This document shows, one piece after another, positions 1-7,160 of a stretch of 16,055 bases of DNA (its first letter is position 1; the number at the start of each line of letters is the position of its first letter). The DNA comes from SVTX01 sp045659745. GTDB taxonomy: Bacteria; Bacillota; Clostridia; Oscillospirales; CAG-272. Below the pieces are notes generated by a model. The model saw only the letters and a list, made by a program, of their open reading frames with translations. It made no database searches and was not told where the DNA came from. The DNA is taken from contig JAZRCL010000088.1 of NCBI GenBank assembly GCA_045659745.1, positions 1 through 16,055 of the forward strand, in the 5' to 3' direction. The position numbers and the translations under genes are program-made.

Positions 1-140
1 ACAACGGTATAACCTGCATCCTCAAGTGCTTCCTTTGCCTTTTCGGGATCCTTGTTGGGTCCGCCACAAGCAACGAGCATAGTGCAAATCATAACTGCGA
101 GAAGCGCAAGCGCTGTAATTTTAAGAAAGTTCTTTTTCAT
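1..140 (-). CDS. Lipoprotein, N-terminal part (gene runs off the left edge)
   Basis: The reading frame starts at the ATG complementary to 138-140 and is still open at base 1, so only about 46 residues are visible. Two lysines and a hydrophobic stretch lead to a lipobox ending LVAC at residue 25, followed by Gly-Gly-Pro, which marks a type II signal peptide: lipidation on Cys25 and export to the outer face of the membrane are expected. The mature start is charged (NKDPEKAKEALEDAGYTV), a pattern seen in small clostridial lipoproteins of unknown role. An AGGAGG ribosome site lies about 8 bases upstream and a consensus promoter stands at 177-205, so the gene is transcribed separately from the lnt operon behind it. 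Too little is present to name a function. Confidence 0.8.
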   Translation of the reverse strand, partial: MKKNFLKITALALLAVMICTMLVACGGPNKDPEKAKEALEDAGYTV

Positions 141-176
141 AATGAAAAATCCTCCTGAATTTTTTATTGTAATACT

Positions 177-205
177 ATTATACACCTTTTGCCAGCTTTT
201 GTCAA
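177..205 (-). promoter_or_regulatory. Consensus sigma-A promoter of the lipoprotein gene
   Basis: On the minus strand TTGACA (200-205) and TATAAT (177-182) are separated by exactly 17 bases, a perfect vegetative consensus. It lies about 37 bases before the lipoprotein start and is the strongest promoter in the window on paper. Confidence 0.85.
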
Positions 206-271
206 GAAATTCCAACATAAATTCTATTATTTAAGAAACAGTTAAGAAGTTCCGTGTTGCAAAAAGCTTTA

Positions 272-622
272 TTATTTCTTGGTATATCTAAGTCCGTCAA
301 CCAATATATAGCCTTCTCCAAGCTCGAACGTAAACGTGCCCGCAAAGACGTTATCAGGACGATCATCCTCGAAGGTCATAATTATTGACCCGTCAATTAT
401 CTCATACTCTCCGGTCAACGTATAGACCTCGATTCCCGCGGATCTGTACGTGGCGACGACCTTTTCCTCGTCAAAAGACAGCGTTCCGCCCGTCTGGAGC
501 ACCTCGTTGCTATACGTACCCGAAAGTCTTATCTCCTCGGGCTGGAGCAAAATTGACGCGATAACCGCTCCCGCAATAATAACGGCTACGAGAATCGCCA
601 CTATAATAATGACCTTTTTCAT
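272..622 (-). CDS. Small membrane-anchored protein, lipocalin-like or DUF5640-like beta domain
   Basis: This is a 116-residue protein. Residues 1-27 (MKKVIIIVAILVAVIIAGAV onward) form one uncleaved-looking transmembrane anchor, and no lipobox cysteine is present. Residues 33-116 are short beta-strand-like segments with GTYSNEV, LTGEYEI and GTFTFEL, resembling the small DUF5640 or lipocalin-like domains common in clostridial surface proteins; this likeness is from pattern only. Its ATG overlaps the lnt stop by 4 bases (ATGA type), so translation is coupled to lnt. It probably sits on the outer face of the membrane. Co-expression with lnt could mean a link to envelope proteins, but no function can be assigned. 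Confidence 0.75.
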   Translation of the reverse strand: MKKVIIIVAILVAVIIAGAVIASILLQPEEIRLSGTYSNEVLQTGGTLSFDEEKVVATYRSAGIEVYTLTGEYEIIDGSIIMTFEDDRPDNVFAGTFTFELGEGYILVDGLRYTKK

Positions 623-2232
623 GTCTTATTTACTACCTTTCTGTCTTTTATATATAAGAACAACGAAGCGCAAAGAAGCGCTGACGTGAGTCCTATGCAA
701 ACATAAACAAAGAGATTTCCTATTACAGTATAGACTGTCGTCTGATTTCTAAGATAAATATCCCCGATTACGTATCCCTCCTCAAGAATGCCAAGCTCTT
801 CCTCAAGCTCGCCCATAGGATTGACTATACCTGAGATTCCTGTATTTGCCGCACGAACGACGTATCTTCCCGTCTCAATAGCACGGAGCTTGGACTGCGA
901 GGTGTGCATATAGTTCTCCGCGGAATCATCAAACCAAGCGTCGTTAGTAGATACTATAAGCATCTGCGCGCCGCCACGCACCGCCTCGAGAGCAATGTTT
1001 TCATAAACCGAGTCAAAGCAAATCATACAACCGACGTTGCCCTTTTCGGTATGCAGCACGACACTTTCCTCTCCAGATATAATGTCGCTTGGAAGCATAT
1101 TAAGCTCTGCAAGCGGAGGAATAAGAATTTCTATCATAGAGCGCATGGGCACAAATTCCGCAAACGGAACGCGTCTTTGCTTGGAATATATGTCCTCACC
1201 GAAGCTTCCGTCCTCCTTCACCTCAAAAAGTGAGTTGTACGAGCGAAGACCTCCGTCCTCGGCATATACAGGCTTTTCGGGAAGTGTGAAGCACGCAGCA
1301 ATGATAGTTGTCTCCCCATCTTTAGCGATAGACGAAAAATAATCTGCCATCTCCTCGTCCAAGTCGTACGGGAACGCCGTTTCCGCCCATATTACGAGGT
1401 CTGCTCCGTTCTCTGCCGCCTCAAGCGTGTATTTGGTATGCGCCTCTTTAATTATCTGTTTTGTATTTGGACTCCATTTTTCGTTCAAAGGAATATTTCC
1501 CTGAATTGCAGCAACGGTAATCTTTTGATTGTCTTTGTTGCTATACGAGATTTTAACAACAGCACCGATCATAAGGTTTCCAACCACCATACATATACAA
1601 GCAGTCGCAAGAATCTTTGTAAAGTCCTGTCTGATAAGCAGATATGCTATGCAGAAATTTACCGCAACGATGAGGAAGCTTACAAAGTAAGAGCCAAAAA
1701 CCGACGCAGAAAGCAGCGTCAGGCTCGTCTTTGTCTGACCGAGACAAAGCCTGCCCCACGGCACGCCCCACCAGCCGATCGTCTGCGACCACTCAATAAC
1801 CGCCCAAAGCGCCGCCGCCAAAAACGGAGCGAGTATTTTGAGCTTTTCAAATATCCGACTGCGGAATATAAACGCAAACACAAGGAATATAAGTGAGCTT
1901 GAAATCGTTTGTATAATGGAAAGCCCTATCCACGCGACAGTCACAACGAGTATCGCGACGCCCTTTGACACGTCCATAAAGCTCAAGGGATACATATACA
2001 AGAACCAATGGTATATCACAAGGTAATACGACATAAAGAATACCGCGCCATAAAGATATACTCGGCGAAGCTTTATCTTCCTGTCGTCCGCAACGCATAT
2101 AAGCGCCATTGCGGCAGGAATGAGAGTCAACCATTCAAGAAAGCCTACCGCAGGGAAAACCACGGTGAGCGCTGTAAGAAGTCCCGATATGCACAAGAGC
2201 GCAATTTTATATTTTTTTATTATTTGCAGCAT
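619..2232 (-). CDS. lnt: Apolipoprotein N-acyltransferase
   Basis: The protein (537 residues) transfers a third acyl chain to the N-terminal cysteine of lipoproteins at the outer face of the cytoplasmic membrane. The first ~230 residues hold about seven hydrophobic segments, including the EWSQTIGWWGVPWG region (147-160). A nitrilase-fold domain spans ~238-490 and a last membrane helix ~500-527. The expected triad is present: Glu284 in WAETAFP, Lys351 in YSKQRRVPFAEFVP and Cys405 in GCMICFDSVYEN, matching the Glu/Lys/Cys positions known for E. coli Lnt. Length is normal. A clear AAGGAG precedes the ATG. It lies 21 bases after the pseudouridine synthase gene in the upp operon and overlaps the next gene. 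Lnt is classically Gram-negative or actinobacterial, though lnt-like genes are annotated in clostridia. Confidence 0.93.
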   Translation of the reverse strand: MLQIIKKYKIALLCISGLLTALTVVFPAVGFLEWLTLIPAAMALICVADDRKIKLRRVYLYGAVFFMSYYLVIYHWFLYMYPLSFMDVSKGVAILVVTVAWIGLSIIQTISSSLIFLVFAFIFRSRIFEKLKILAPFLAAALWAVIEWSQTIGWWGVPWGRLCLGQTKTSLTLLSASVFGSYFVSFLIVAVNFCIAYLLIRQDFTKILATACICMVVGNLMIGAVVKISYSNKDNQKITVAAIQGNIPLNEKWSPNTKQIIKEAHTKYTLEAAENGADLVIWAETAFPYDLDEEMADYFSSIAKDGETTIIAACFTLPEKPVYAEDGGLRSYNSLFEVKEDGSFGEDIYSKQRRVPFAEFVPMRSMIEILIPPLAELNMLPSDIISGEESVVLHTEKGNVGCMICFDSVYENIALEAVRGGAQMLIVSTNDAWFDDSAENYMHTSQSKLRAIETGRYVVRAANTGISGIVNPMGELEEELGILEEGYVIGDIYLRNQTTVYTVIGNLFVYVCIGLTSALLCASLFLYIKDRKVVNKT

Positions 2233-2253
2233 ATAGACTCCTTCTTTTGTGTT

Positions 2254-3249
2254 TTATTTTTTACGCAGTCCCTCAATTATCTGATGCGCGCGGGGAAAAT
2301 CCGAAACAAACCATATGTCCTCGGGTGACAGCGAGACCTCTTTTCCTTTAAGATAGCCCAAAGCTCCCGAGTTGTCGGCAAAATCAAATATAAGTCTGTA
2401 AGAATACAGAGCTTGATATTTATATCCTTTGCCCTTGTCTGATCTGTTTATTCCGTACTTACCGTCGCCAAGCAAAGGGTGACCTATATGCGCCATATGA
2501 GCGCGTATCTGATGTGTACGTCCAGTAACAAGCTCCACCTCAAGCAGACTGTTGCCTCCGTGGCGAGTGAGCGTGCGGTATTTGGTAATTATGTTTTTAT
2601 AGCCGTCTATTGCCTTATCCGAAACCTTGACGGTGTTGTTTTTGGCGTCCTTTTTGAGATAACCCATAAGAGTTTCCCTGTCCTTCTCCATATTGCCGTG
2701 AACGGCGCAGATATAGAATTTTCGTATCTCGTCGTCCTTGATCTTCTGGTTCATCACTCGGAGTGCCTCGGCATTCTTCGCCGCTATAACTATGCCTCCC
2801 GTATTTCTATCGATACGGTTGCACAGCGCAGGCGCAAAGGACTGCTCGTCCTCGGGGTCATACTCTCCCTTGCGGTAGAGGTACGCCTTGATGTGCATAA
2901 TAAGGGTATTATCACCCGCGCCCTCGTCCTCGTGAACAAGTACGCCCGGACGCTTGTTGCAAAGAATGATATTTTCATCCTCATACACTACGCTTATCTT
3001 GGGAGTTATCCTTGAGAGCGCGCCCGTGTCCTTTTCGGGAGACTCAAAAAACTCCTCGCGGATAAAAAGCTGTATCTCGTCGCCCTCACAGAGAAAATAA
3101 TTCTGTTCTGCGCGCTTACGGTTTACCTTTATCTTTTTTGTGCGTATATATTTATACATAAGAGATGCGGGAAGTCCGCAAACTGCCTTTGAGAGAAATT
3201 TGTCGAGTCGCTGTCCCGCATCGTTCTTTTTTATTTTGATTATTCTCAC
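2254..3249 (-). CDS. RluA-family 23S rRNA-type pseudouridine synthase
   Basis: The protein (331 residues) should isomerise uridine to pseudouridine in RNA. An S4 RNA-binding domain occupies ~12-62 (GQRLDKFL ... VNRKRAEQNYFLCEGDEI). The catalytic domain carries the family motif NRIDRNTGG with catalytic Asp147, and GRTHQIRAHMAHIGHPLLGD at 243-262. This fits the RluC/RluD group; the exact target uridines cannot be told from sequence, and low-GC Gram-positives usually have several paralogues. The start is a GTG at 3247-3249, six bases after the upp stop, with only a weak ribosome site (GGAAC), so it probably depends on coupling to upp translation. Starting later would cut into the S4 domain. Confidence 0.93.
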   Translation of the reverse strand: MRIIKIKKNDAGQRLDKFLSKAVCGLPASLMYKYIRTKKIKVNRKRAEQNYFLCEGDEIQLFIREEFFESPEKDTGALSRITPKISVVYEDENIILCNKRPGVLVHEDEGAGDNTLIMHIKAYLYRKGEYDPEDEQSFAPALCNRIDRNTGGIVIAAKNAEALRVMNQKIKDDEIRKFYICAVHGNMEKDRETLMGYLKKDAKNNTVKVSDKAIDGYKNIITKYRTLTRHGGNSLLEVELVTGRTHQIRAHMAHIGHPLLGDGKYGINRSDKGKGYKYQALYSYRLIFDFADNSGALGYLKGKEVSLSPEDIWFVSDFPRAHQIIEGLRKK

Positions 3250-3255
3250 AGTATA

Positions 3256-3885
3256 TTACAGAGTTCCGAATATTCTGTCGCCTGCGTCGCCAAGACCGGG
3301 TACGATGTACGCGTGGTCGTTGAGGCACTCGTCAAGCGCCGCCGTGTAAATTTCTACGTCGGGGTGTGCATCCTGCACCTTCTTAACTCCCTCGGGAGCC
3401 GCAACAAGACACATAAACTTAATGTGCTTGCAGCCCTTGTTCTTCAAAGTCTGAAGCGCGTCGCAAGCAGAGCCGCCGGTTGCGAGCATGGGATCGATAA
3501 GAATTACTATTCTATCCTGAATGTCTGCAGGAAGCTTGCAGTAATACTCAACGGGCTCGTGAGTTTCAGGGTCGCGGTAAAGACCGATATGTCCTACCTT
3601 TGCAACGGGCATAAGGCTGAGTATTCCGTCAACCATGCCGATTCCTGCGCGCAAAATGGGCACTATTGCAACCTTTTTGCCCGAGATCATCTGCGCCTTT
3701 GTCTTGCAGATGGGCGTTTCGATAATTATGTCCTCAAGGGGAAGATCGCGCGTGATCTCATATCCCATAAGCATAGAAATCTCATTGAGAAGCTCGCGGA
3801 AGTCCTTGGAGCCTGTTTTCTTGTTTCTCATAATAGAGAGCTTGTGTGTAATAAGGGGGTGGTCTACGATATGAAGCTGACTCAT
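3256..3885 (-). CDS. upp: Uracil phosphoribosyltransferase
   Basis: Upp makes UMP from uracil and PRPP in pyrimidine salvage, in the cytosol. The 209 residues match the normal family length. The PRPP-binding motif is DPMLATGGSA at 131-140; PILRAGIGMVDG (76-87) and the C-terminal uracil-binding segment YIVPGLGDAGDRIFGT (193-208) are intact. It is the first gene of the leftward operon, behind a TTGAAA-17-TATAAT promoter and an AAGGTAAGG ribosome site about 8 bases before ATG. It sits divergently from mtaB with a 147-base shared upstream region. No uracil-responsive leader is evident in the short 5' region. Confidence 0.97.
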   Translation of the reverse strand: MSQLHIVDHPLITHKLSIMRNKKTGSKDFRELLNEISMLMGYEITRDLPLEDIIIETPICKTKAQMISGKKVAIVPILRAGIGMVDGILSLMPVAKVGHIGLYRDPETHEPVEYYCKLPADIQDRIVILIDPMLATGGSACDALQTLKNKGCKHIKFMCLVAAPEGVKKVQDAHPDVEIYTAALDECLNDHAYIVPGLGDAGDRIFGTL

Positions 3886-3925
3886 ATATCTGTACCTTAC
3901 CTTTCGTAAATCTTAATTATAATTT

Positions 3926-3954
3926 ATTATACTACTAATAAATAGATTTTTCAA
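3926..3954 (-). promoter_or_regulatory. Promoter of the upp-rluA-lnt operon
   Basis: On the minus strand TTGAAA (3949-3954) and TATAAT (3926-3931) are 17 bases apart, about 40 bases before the upp start codon. Confidence 0.8.
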
Positions 3955-3972
3955 GCATTTTTTGCAAATATA

Positions 3973-4001
3973 TTTACAAAAGACATATTTAGTGATAAAA
4001 T
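3973..4001 (+). promoter_or_regulatory. Extended -10 promoter of mtaB
   Basis: TTTACA (3973-3978) and TAAAAT (3996-4001) are 17 bases apart, and TGA precedes the -10 hexamer (extended -10). It is back to back with the upp promoter, with only 18 bases between the two -35 boxes. Confidence 0.75.
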
Positions 4002-4032
4002 ATATGTGTTATTCAGATATTTGGAGTAGATT

Positions 4033-5340
4033 ATGGCAGAAAAAACAGTCGCTCTGGCGACGCTCGGTTGCAAAGTAAATCAATATGAATCTCAGGCTAT
4101 TGCCGAGGCTCTTGAGTCTCGCGGATGGGAGATAATGTCCTCGACAGACGTTTGCTCGGCTTATATTATCAACACCTGCACGGTGACTGCGGAGTCAGAT
4201 AGAAAGGCTCGGCAGACCATTCGCAGAATGATGAGCAAAAATCCGCTCGCATTCGTGCTTGTCACGGGCTGCTATTCACAGACGTCTCCCGATGCGGTAT
4301 CCGCAATTTCGGGTGTTGACTATATTTGCGGAAACTCGAACAAGCTCTCGGTAGTCCAAAAGCTTGAGGAGTTGTTTGCGCGTAGCGTGAAAAACTCACA
4401 GACAGAAATAAATATTCCCTCTCTCGATACAGCGGGCTTTGAGAGTATGTCTATCACAAAATTCGACCGCACGCGCGCATACGTAAAAATTCAGGACGGG
4501 TGCGAGTCGCGTTGTACATACTGCACTATACCCGCAGCACGCGGTCCTATCCGTTCAAAGCCTATGGGCGAGGTGATTTGTGAGGTTGAGGGACTTATCC
4601 GCGGCGGTTGTCGCGAGGTCGTACTCACGGGAATTGAAACGGGCTCGTACGGCAGAGATTTGTCGGACGCTGAAAATCTCGCTACCCTTCTTGAGAAAAT
4701 AGACAAGCTCGACGGAATCGGCAGAGTGCGTCTCGGCTCACTTGACCCAAGCATCATCAAGCCAGAATTTGTTGACAGAATAAAAAATCTTAAGTCTATA
4801 ACTCCGCATTTTCACCTTTCGATGCAGAGCGGAAGCAGTTCTGTTTTGGCGAATATGAAACGCAAATACAACTCTGCGCAGGCTATGCGCGCGGTAAATC
4901 TTTTGCGCGACGCCTTCCCCACGCTTCAGCTCACGACCGACATTATCGCAGGCTTCCCCGGTGAGACCGAGGAGGACTTTGACGAGAGCTGCAAGCTCAT
5001 TGAAAACGCAAGATTTTTAATGGTGCACGCCTTCCCCTATTCCAAGCGACGCGGCACGCCTGCGGCGACTATGAAAAATCAAGTCCCCGATGAGATAAAA
5101 CACCAAAGAGTCACCATGCTTTCTCAAAAGGCAGCAGCCATACGGAGCGAGATACTTGACAGTCTTATCGGTACAGAAGCTGAAGTTCTTTTCGAGTCTC
5201 AGAGCGGTGGGTACTTCTTCGGGCATACTCCCGAATTTGTGGAGGTTAAGGTCAAGTGTAATACCGACCTTCACGCTAAAATATGCAGAATCCGCATTCT
5301 TTCACACGACCAAAACGTCTGCGAGGGCGAATTTGTTTGA
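4033..5340 (+). CDS. mtaB: tRNA t6A37 methylthiotransferase
   Basis: MtaB adds a methylthio group to N6-threonylcarbamoyladenosine at position 37 of tRNAs reading ANN codons. The 435-residue protein has the family order. The N-terminal MTTase domain has the auxiliary cluster cysteines Cys13 (TLGCKVNQYESQ, the MtaB hallmark), Cys49 (NTCTVT) and Cys80 (TGC). The radical-SAM domain has Cys157, Cys161 and Cys164 in DGCESRCTYC. A C-terminal TRAM domain follows (~375-435). All six cluster ligands are present, so it should be active. A GGAG ribosome site precedes the ATG. It is transcribed on its own from the extended -10 promoter at 3973-4001, divergent from upp. No clear hairpin terminator follows it. 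Confidence 0.95.
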   Translation: MAEKTVALATLGCKVNQYESQAIAEALESRGWEIMSSTDVCSAYIINTCTVTAESDRKARQTIRRMMSKNPLAFVLVTGCYSQTSPDAVSAISGVDYICGNSNKLSVVQKLEELFARSVKNSQTEINIPSLDTAGFESMSITKFDRTRAYVKIQDGCESRCTYCTIPAARGPIRSKPMGEVICEVEGLIRGGCREVVLTGIETGSYGRDLSDAENLATLLEKIDKLDGIGRVRLGSLDPSIIKPEFVDRIKNLKSITPHFHLSMQSGSSSVLANMKRKYNSAQAMRAVNLLRDAFPTLQLTTDIIAGFPGETEEDFDESCKLIENARFLMVHAFPYSKRRGTPAATMKNQVPDEIKHQRVTMLSQKAAAIRSEILDSLIGTEAEVLFESQSGGYFFGHTPEFVEVKVKCNTDLHAKICRIRILSHDQNVCEGEFV

Positions 5341-5430
5341 TGAGTTTTCACAAATTCATGACCAACATCCAAGAAAAACATGTAAAAATTTATCATTTTA
5401 AGTAATTTTAAAAAAATTTCAAAAAACCCC

Positions 5431-5459
5431 TTGCAATTTGAAAAAAAGTATGGTATAAT
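5431..5459 (+). promoter_or_regulatory. Strong extended -10 promoter of rpmB
   Basis: TTGCAA (5431-5436), 17 bases, then TGG-TATAAT (hexamer 5454-5459). An A-rich tract just upstream (about 5409-5426) could act as an UP element. This is consistent with high expression of a ribosomal protein gene. Confidence 0.85.
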
Positions 5460-5532
5460 ATCAAAGTTGCATGACGTTTAATAAAAATTTCAATGATATA
5501 TTCATGTAAATATGAAACAGGAGGTATCAATA

Positions 5533-5718
5533 ATGGCAAAGTGCAGTGTTTGTGGAAAAGGTGTTGTTTTCGGTCAGAATGTTTCTCACTCTAACAGAAA
5601 AACAAACAGAACTTGGAAGCCCAATATCCGCAAGGTAAAGGCTATAGTTGACGGTACACCCAAGACCGTTGCGGTATGCTCCCGTTGCCTTCGTTCGGGC
5701 AAAGTTAACCGCGCATAA
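5533..5718 (+). CDS. rpmB: 50S ribosomal protein L28 (zinc-ribbon form)
   Basis: This 61-residue protein of the large ribosomal subunit starts MAKCSVCGKG and carries the L28 core HSNRKTNRTWKPNIRKV. Cysteine pairs CxxC at residues 4 and 7 and CSRC near residue 54 make it the zinc-binding (C+) type. The start at 5533 is set by a CAGGAGG ribosome site at 5518-5524; an in-frame ATG at 5512 lies upstream of that site and is not used. As in many Firmicutes, rpmB stands alone with its own promoter. Confidence 0.97.
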   Translation: MAKCSVCGKGVVFGQNVSHSNRKTNRTWKPNIRKVKAIVDGTPKTVAVCSRCLRSGKVNRA

Positions 5719-5746
5719 TTTCGCGTAGGTTTCCATATTTACAGTC

Positions 5747-5775
5747 AAAGGGCGTGTTCTTCGGAAACGCCCTTT
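5747..5775 (+). terminator. UUCG-capped hairpin after rpmB (terminator or attenuator)
   Basis: AAAGGGCGT (5747-5755) pairs with ACGCCCTTT (5767-5775), and an inner TTC-TTCG-GAA gives a stable C(UUCG)G tetraloop. The downstream run is only TTTACTTAT, so termination may be partial. The hairpin ends 12 bases before the GGAGG of the next gene, for which I see no separate promoter; expression by read-through is likely. Confidence 0.7.
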
Positions 5776-5796
5776 ACTTATACCTATGGAGGTTAT

Positions 5797-6504
5797 ATGA
5801 CAGCAATAATTGATTGCAGAACCCCCTCCGCTTCCCTTTCCCGCTTGGGTGAGCTTGGCTTTGAGATTGTGTCTTTGCCGCGCGCAGACTATCTTGCAGA
5901 GCCCGTCTCTGCGCACCCCGATATGCTTATATTTATGGGGCTTGGAGGGCTGTTCTGTCATAAGACATATTATCAAAGCAATAAAGAAATAATTGACACC
6001 TTGGCGCAAAAATTTGGACTTGAGCTTGTACTCTCCAACGAGCACATGTCGGCAGAATACCCCCAAGACGTGCTTTTTAACTGCGTCTTGCTCGGAGACA
6101 AGCTTTTGTGCAATACAAACACAGTGTCAAAGCTTATATTAAGTCGAGCAAAAGCGCAAAAGCTTGACGTAATTCACACAAATCAGGGATACACAAAATG
6201 CTCTGTCTGCAAGGTGGATGATAACGCTATAATCACCTCGGATAAGTCAATTTATAGGGCTTGCGCGGCATGTGGAATTGACGCTCTGCTTGTCTCACCA
6301 GACGGCGTGGCTCTTGACGGATACAGCTGCGGATTTATCGGCGGCGCGTCAGGAAATGACGGCAAAAATATTTATTTTTGCGGTGATGTTTCCATACATC
6401 CCGACGGTGATAAAATAATTGAATTTTGCAATTCTCACGGAAATAGAGTCACCTCCTTATCGGACGAGGCATTATACGACGTGGGCAGTATTCTTTTCTT
6501 ATGA
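5797..6504 (+). CDS. DUF6873-family protein (predicted pentein/GME-like fold)
   Basis: This is a 235-residue cytosolic protein without signal or membrane segments. It matches what I know of the clostridial DUF6873 family, described as having a guanidino-modifying-enzyme (pentein) fold: an SHPDMLIF-like stretch (AHPDMLIFMG, 39-48), then TNQGYTKCSVCKVDDNAIITSD (from about 148), GYSCGFIGGASG (about 191-202), and IYFCGDVSIHPDG near 210-222. Short repeated beta-strand/turn blocks are typical of penteins. Whether the conserved Cys in GYTKCS is catalytic is unknown, and no substrate is established. GGAGG stands at 5788-5792. It lies 78 bases after rpmB with only a hairpin between them, and ends 8 bases before the next promoter begins. 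Confidence 0.75.
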   Translation: MTAIIDCRTPSASLSRLGELGFEIVSLPRADYLAEPVSAHPDMLIFMGLGGLFCHKTYYQSNKEIIDTLAQKFGLELVLSNEHMSAEYPQDVLFNCVLLGDKLLCNTNTVSKLILSRAKAQKLDVIHTNQGYTKCSVCKVDDNAIITSDKSIYRACAACGIDALLVSPDGVALDGYSCGFIGGASGNDGKNIYFCGDVSIHPDGDKIIEFCNSHGNRVTSLSDEALYDVGSILFL

Positions 6505-6512
6505 ATTGACTA

Positions 6513-6541
6513 TTGCATTTTCGAGGAGATTGTGATACAAT
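6513..6541 (+). promoter_or_regulatory. Promoter of the DtxR-family regulator with small inverted repeat
   Basis: TTGCAT (6513-6518), 17 bases, then TGA-TACAAT (hexamer 6536-6541). The -10 box lies inside a short perfect repeat, ATTGT-GAT-ACAAT (6529-6541), a possible operator for autoregulation, though 5-bp arms could occur by chance. Confidence 0.65.
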
Positions 6542-6569
6542 AAAATAAAGTAATCAAAGGAGGCGGAAA

Positions 6570-6938
6570 ATGAAAATACACGAATCAGCGGAAAACTATC
6601 TTGAGACCATTCTCCGTCTGCAAATGAGAAACGGCTCTGTCAGAGCAATAGACATAGCAAACGAGCTTGAGTTTTCAAAGCCAAGCGTCAGTGTCGCTAT
6701 GAAAAATCTTCGCGAGAACGGATATATTGAGACCGACCACGACGGACACATTACCCTTCTTGACTCGGGGCGCGAGATAGCCGAGAAAATAATGGAGAGA
6801 CACACTCTTATATCAAATTGGCTTGTGTCGATGGGCGTTCCCGAGGACATCGCGTCCGAGGATGCGTGCAAAATAGAGCACGTAATCAGTGTTGAGAGCA
6901 TCAATGCCATAAAGAAAAGTCTTGAGAATAAACAGTGA
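6570..6938 (+). CDS. DtxR/MntR-family metal-dependent transcriptional regulator
   Basis: The 122-residue repressor-type protein has a winged HTH at ~18-65 (VRAIDIANELEFSKPSVSVAMKNL) and a metal-binding dimerisation domain (~70-120). It lacks the SH3-like third domain of DtxR, so its size is like MntR. Metal-ligand positions: Glu12 (SAENYLETI), the His in ERHTLISNW, then Cys, Glu and His in DACKIEHVIS. The Cys matches DtxR Cys102 rather than the Glu of B. subtilis MntR, and the first MntR ligand (Asp8) is Asn here, so the metal cannot be called confidently. AGGAGG precedes the start. No manganese or iron transporter is adjacent, so it may act on distant genes. Confidence 0.88.
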   Translation: MKIHESAENYLETILRLQMRNGSVRAIDIANELEFSKPSVSVAMKNLRENGYIETDHDGHITLLDSGREIAEKIMERHTLISNWLVSMGVPEDIASEDACKIEHVISVESINAIKKSLENKQ

Positions 6939-6990
6939 TTTTTTGAGTAGAAATTTTTTGGGTATATAGTGAAAATTTACATTTCTTGGA

Positions 6991-7027
6991 AAAACAGGGG
7001 GGATATCCCCTTGTTTTTTTGTTTTTT
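6991..7027 (+). terminator. Rho-independent terminator after the regulator
   Basis: AACAGGGGG (6993-7001) pairs with CCCCTTGTT (7007-7015) with one G-U pair and a GATAT loop, followed by a T run broken by a single G. It closes region 2 and isolates the cassette that begins at 7161. Confidence 0.9.
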
Positions 7028-7110
7028 GAGTTAATTTTGTGAACCGGCAATTGCAAAACTGTTTCGCATGAGTGAATGAGAATTTTTTACTTCAGAAAAT
7101 TTACTTGTTG

Positions 7111-7119
7111 TGATATAAT
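7111..7119 (+). promoter_or_regulatory. Extended -10 promoter of the PolC-like cassette
   Basis: TGATATAAT (7111-7119) is a perfect extended -10. No good -35 stands 17 bases upstream (TTCAGA). It lies about 40 bases before the first cassette gene. The rest of the 6939-7160 gap holds only the terminator at 6991-7027 and AT-rich sequence. Confidence 0.7.
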
Positions 7120-7160
7120 GCCCACACATAAATTCACGCACAAAAAGGAGATCAACACTT

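Noticed and set aside
2479..3015. A 178-codon plus-strand frame opposite the pseudouridine synthase
   Set aside because: Antisense shadow with no ribosome site and no recognisable motif; the minus-strand gene has catalytic motifs intact.
3886..3925. Possible uracil-responsive attenuator (PyrR type) in the upp leader
   Set aside because: The leader is only about 35 bases and AU-rich with no hairpin, too short for a PyrR attenuator.
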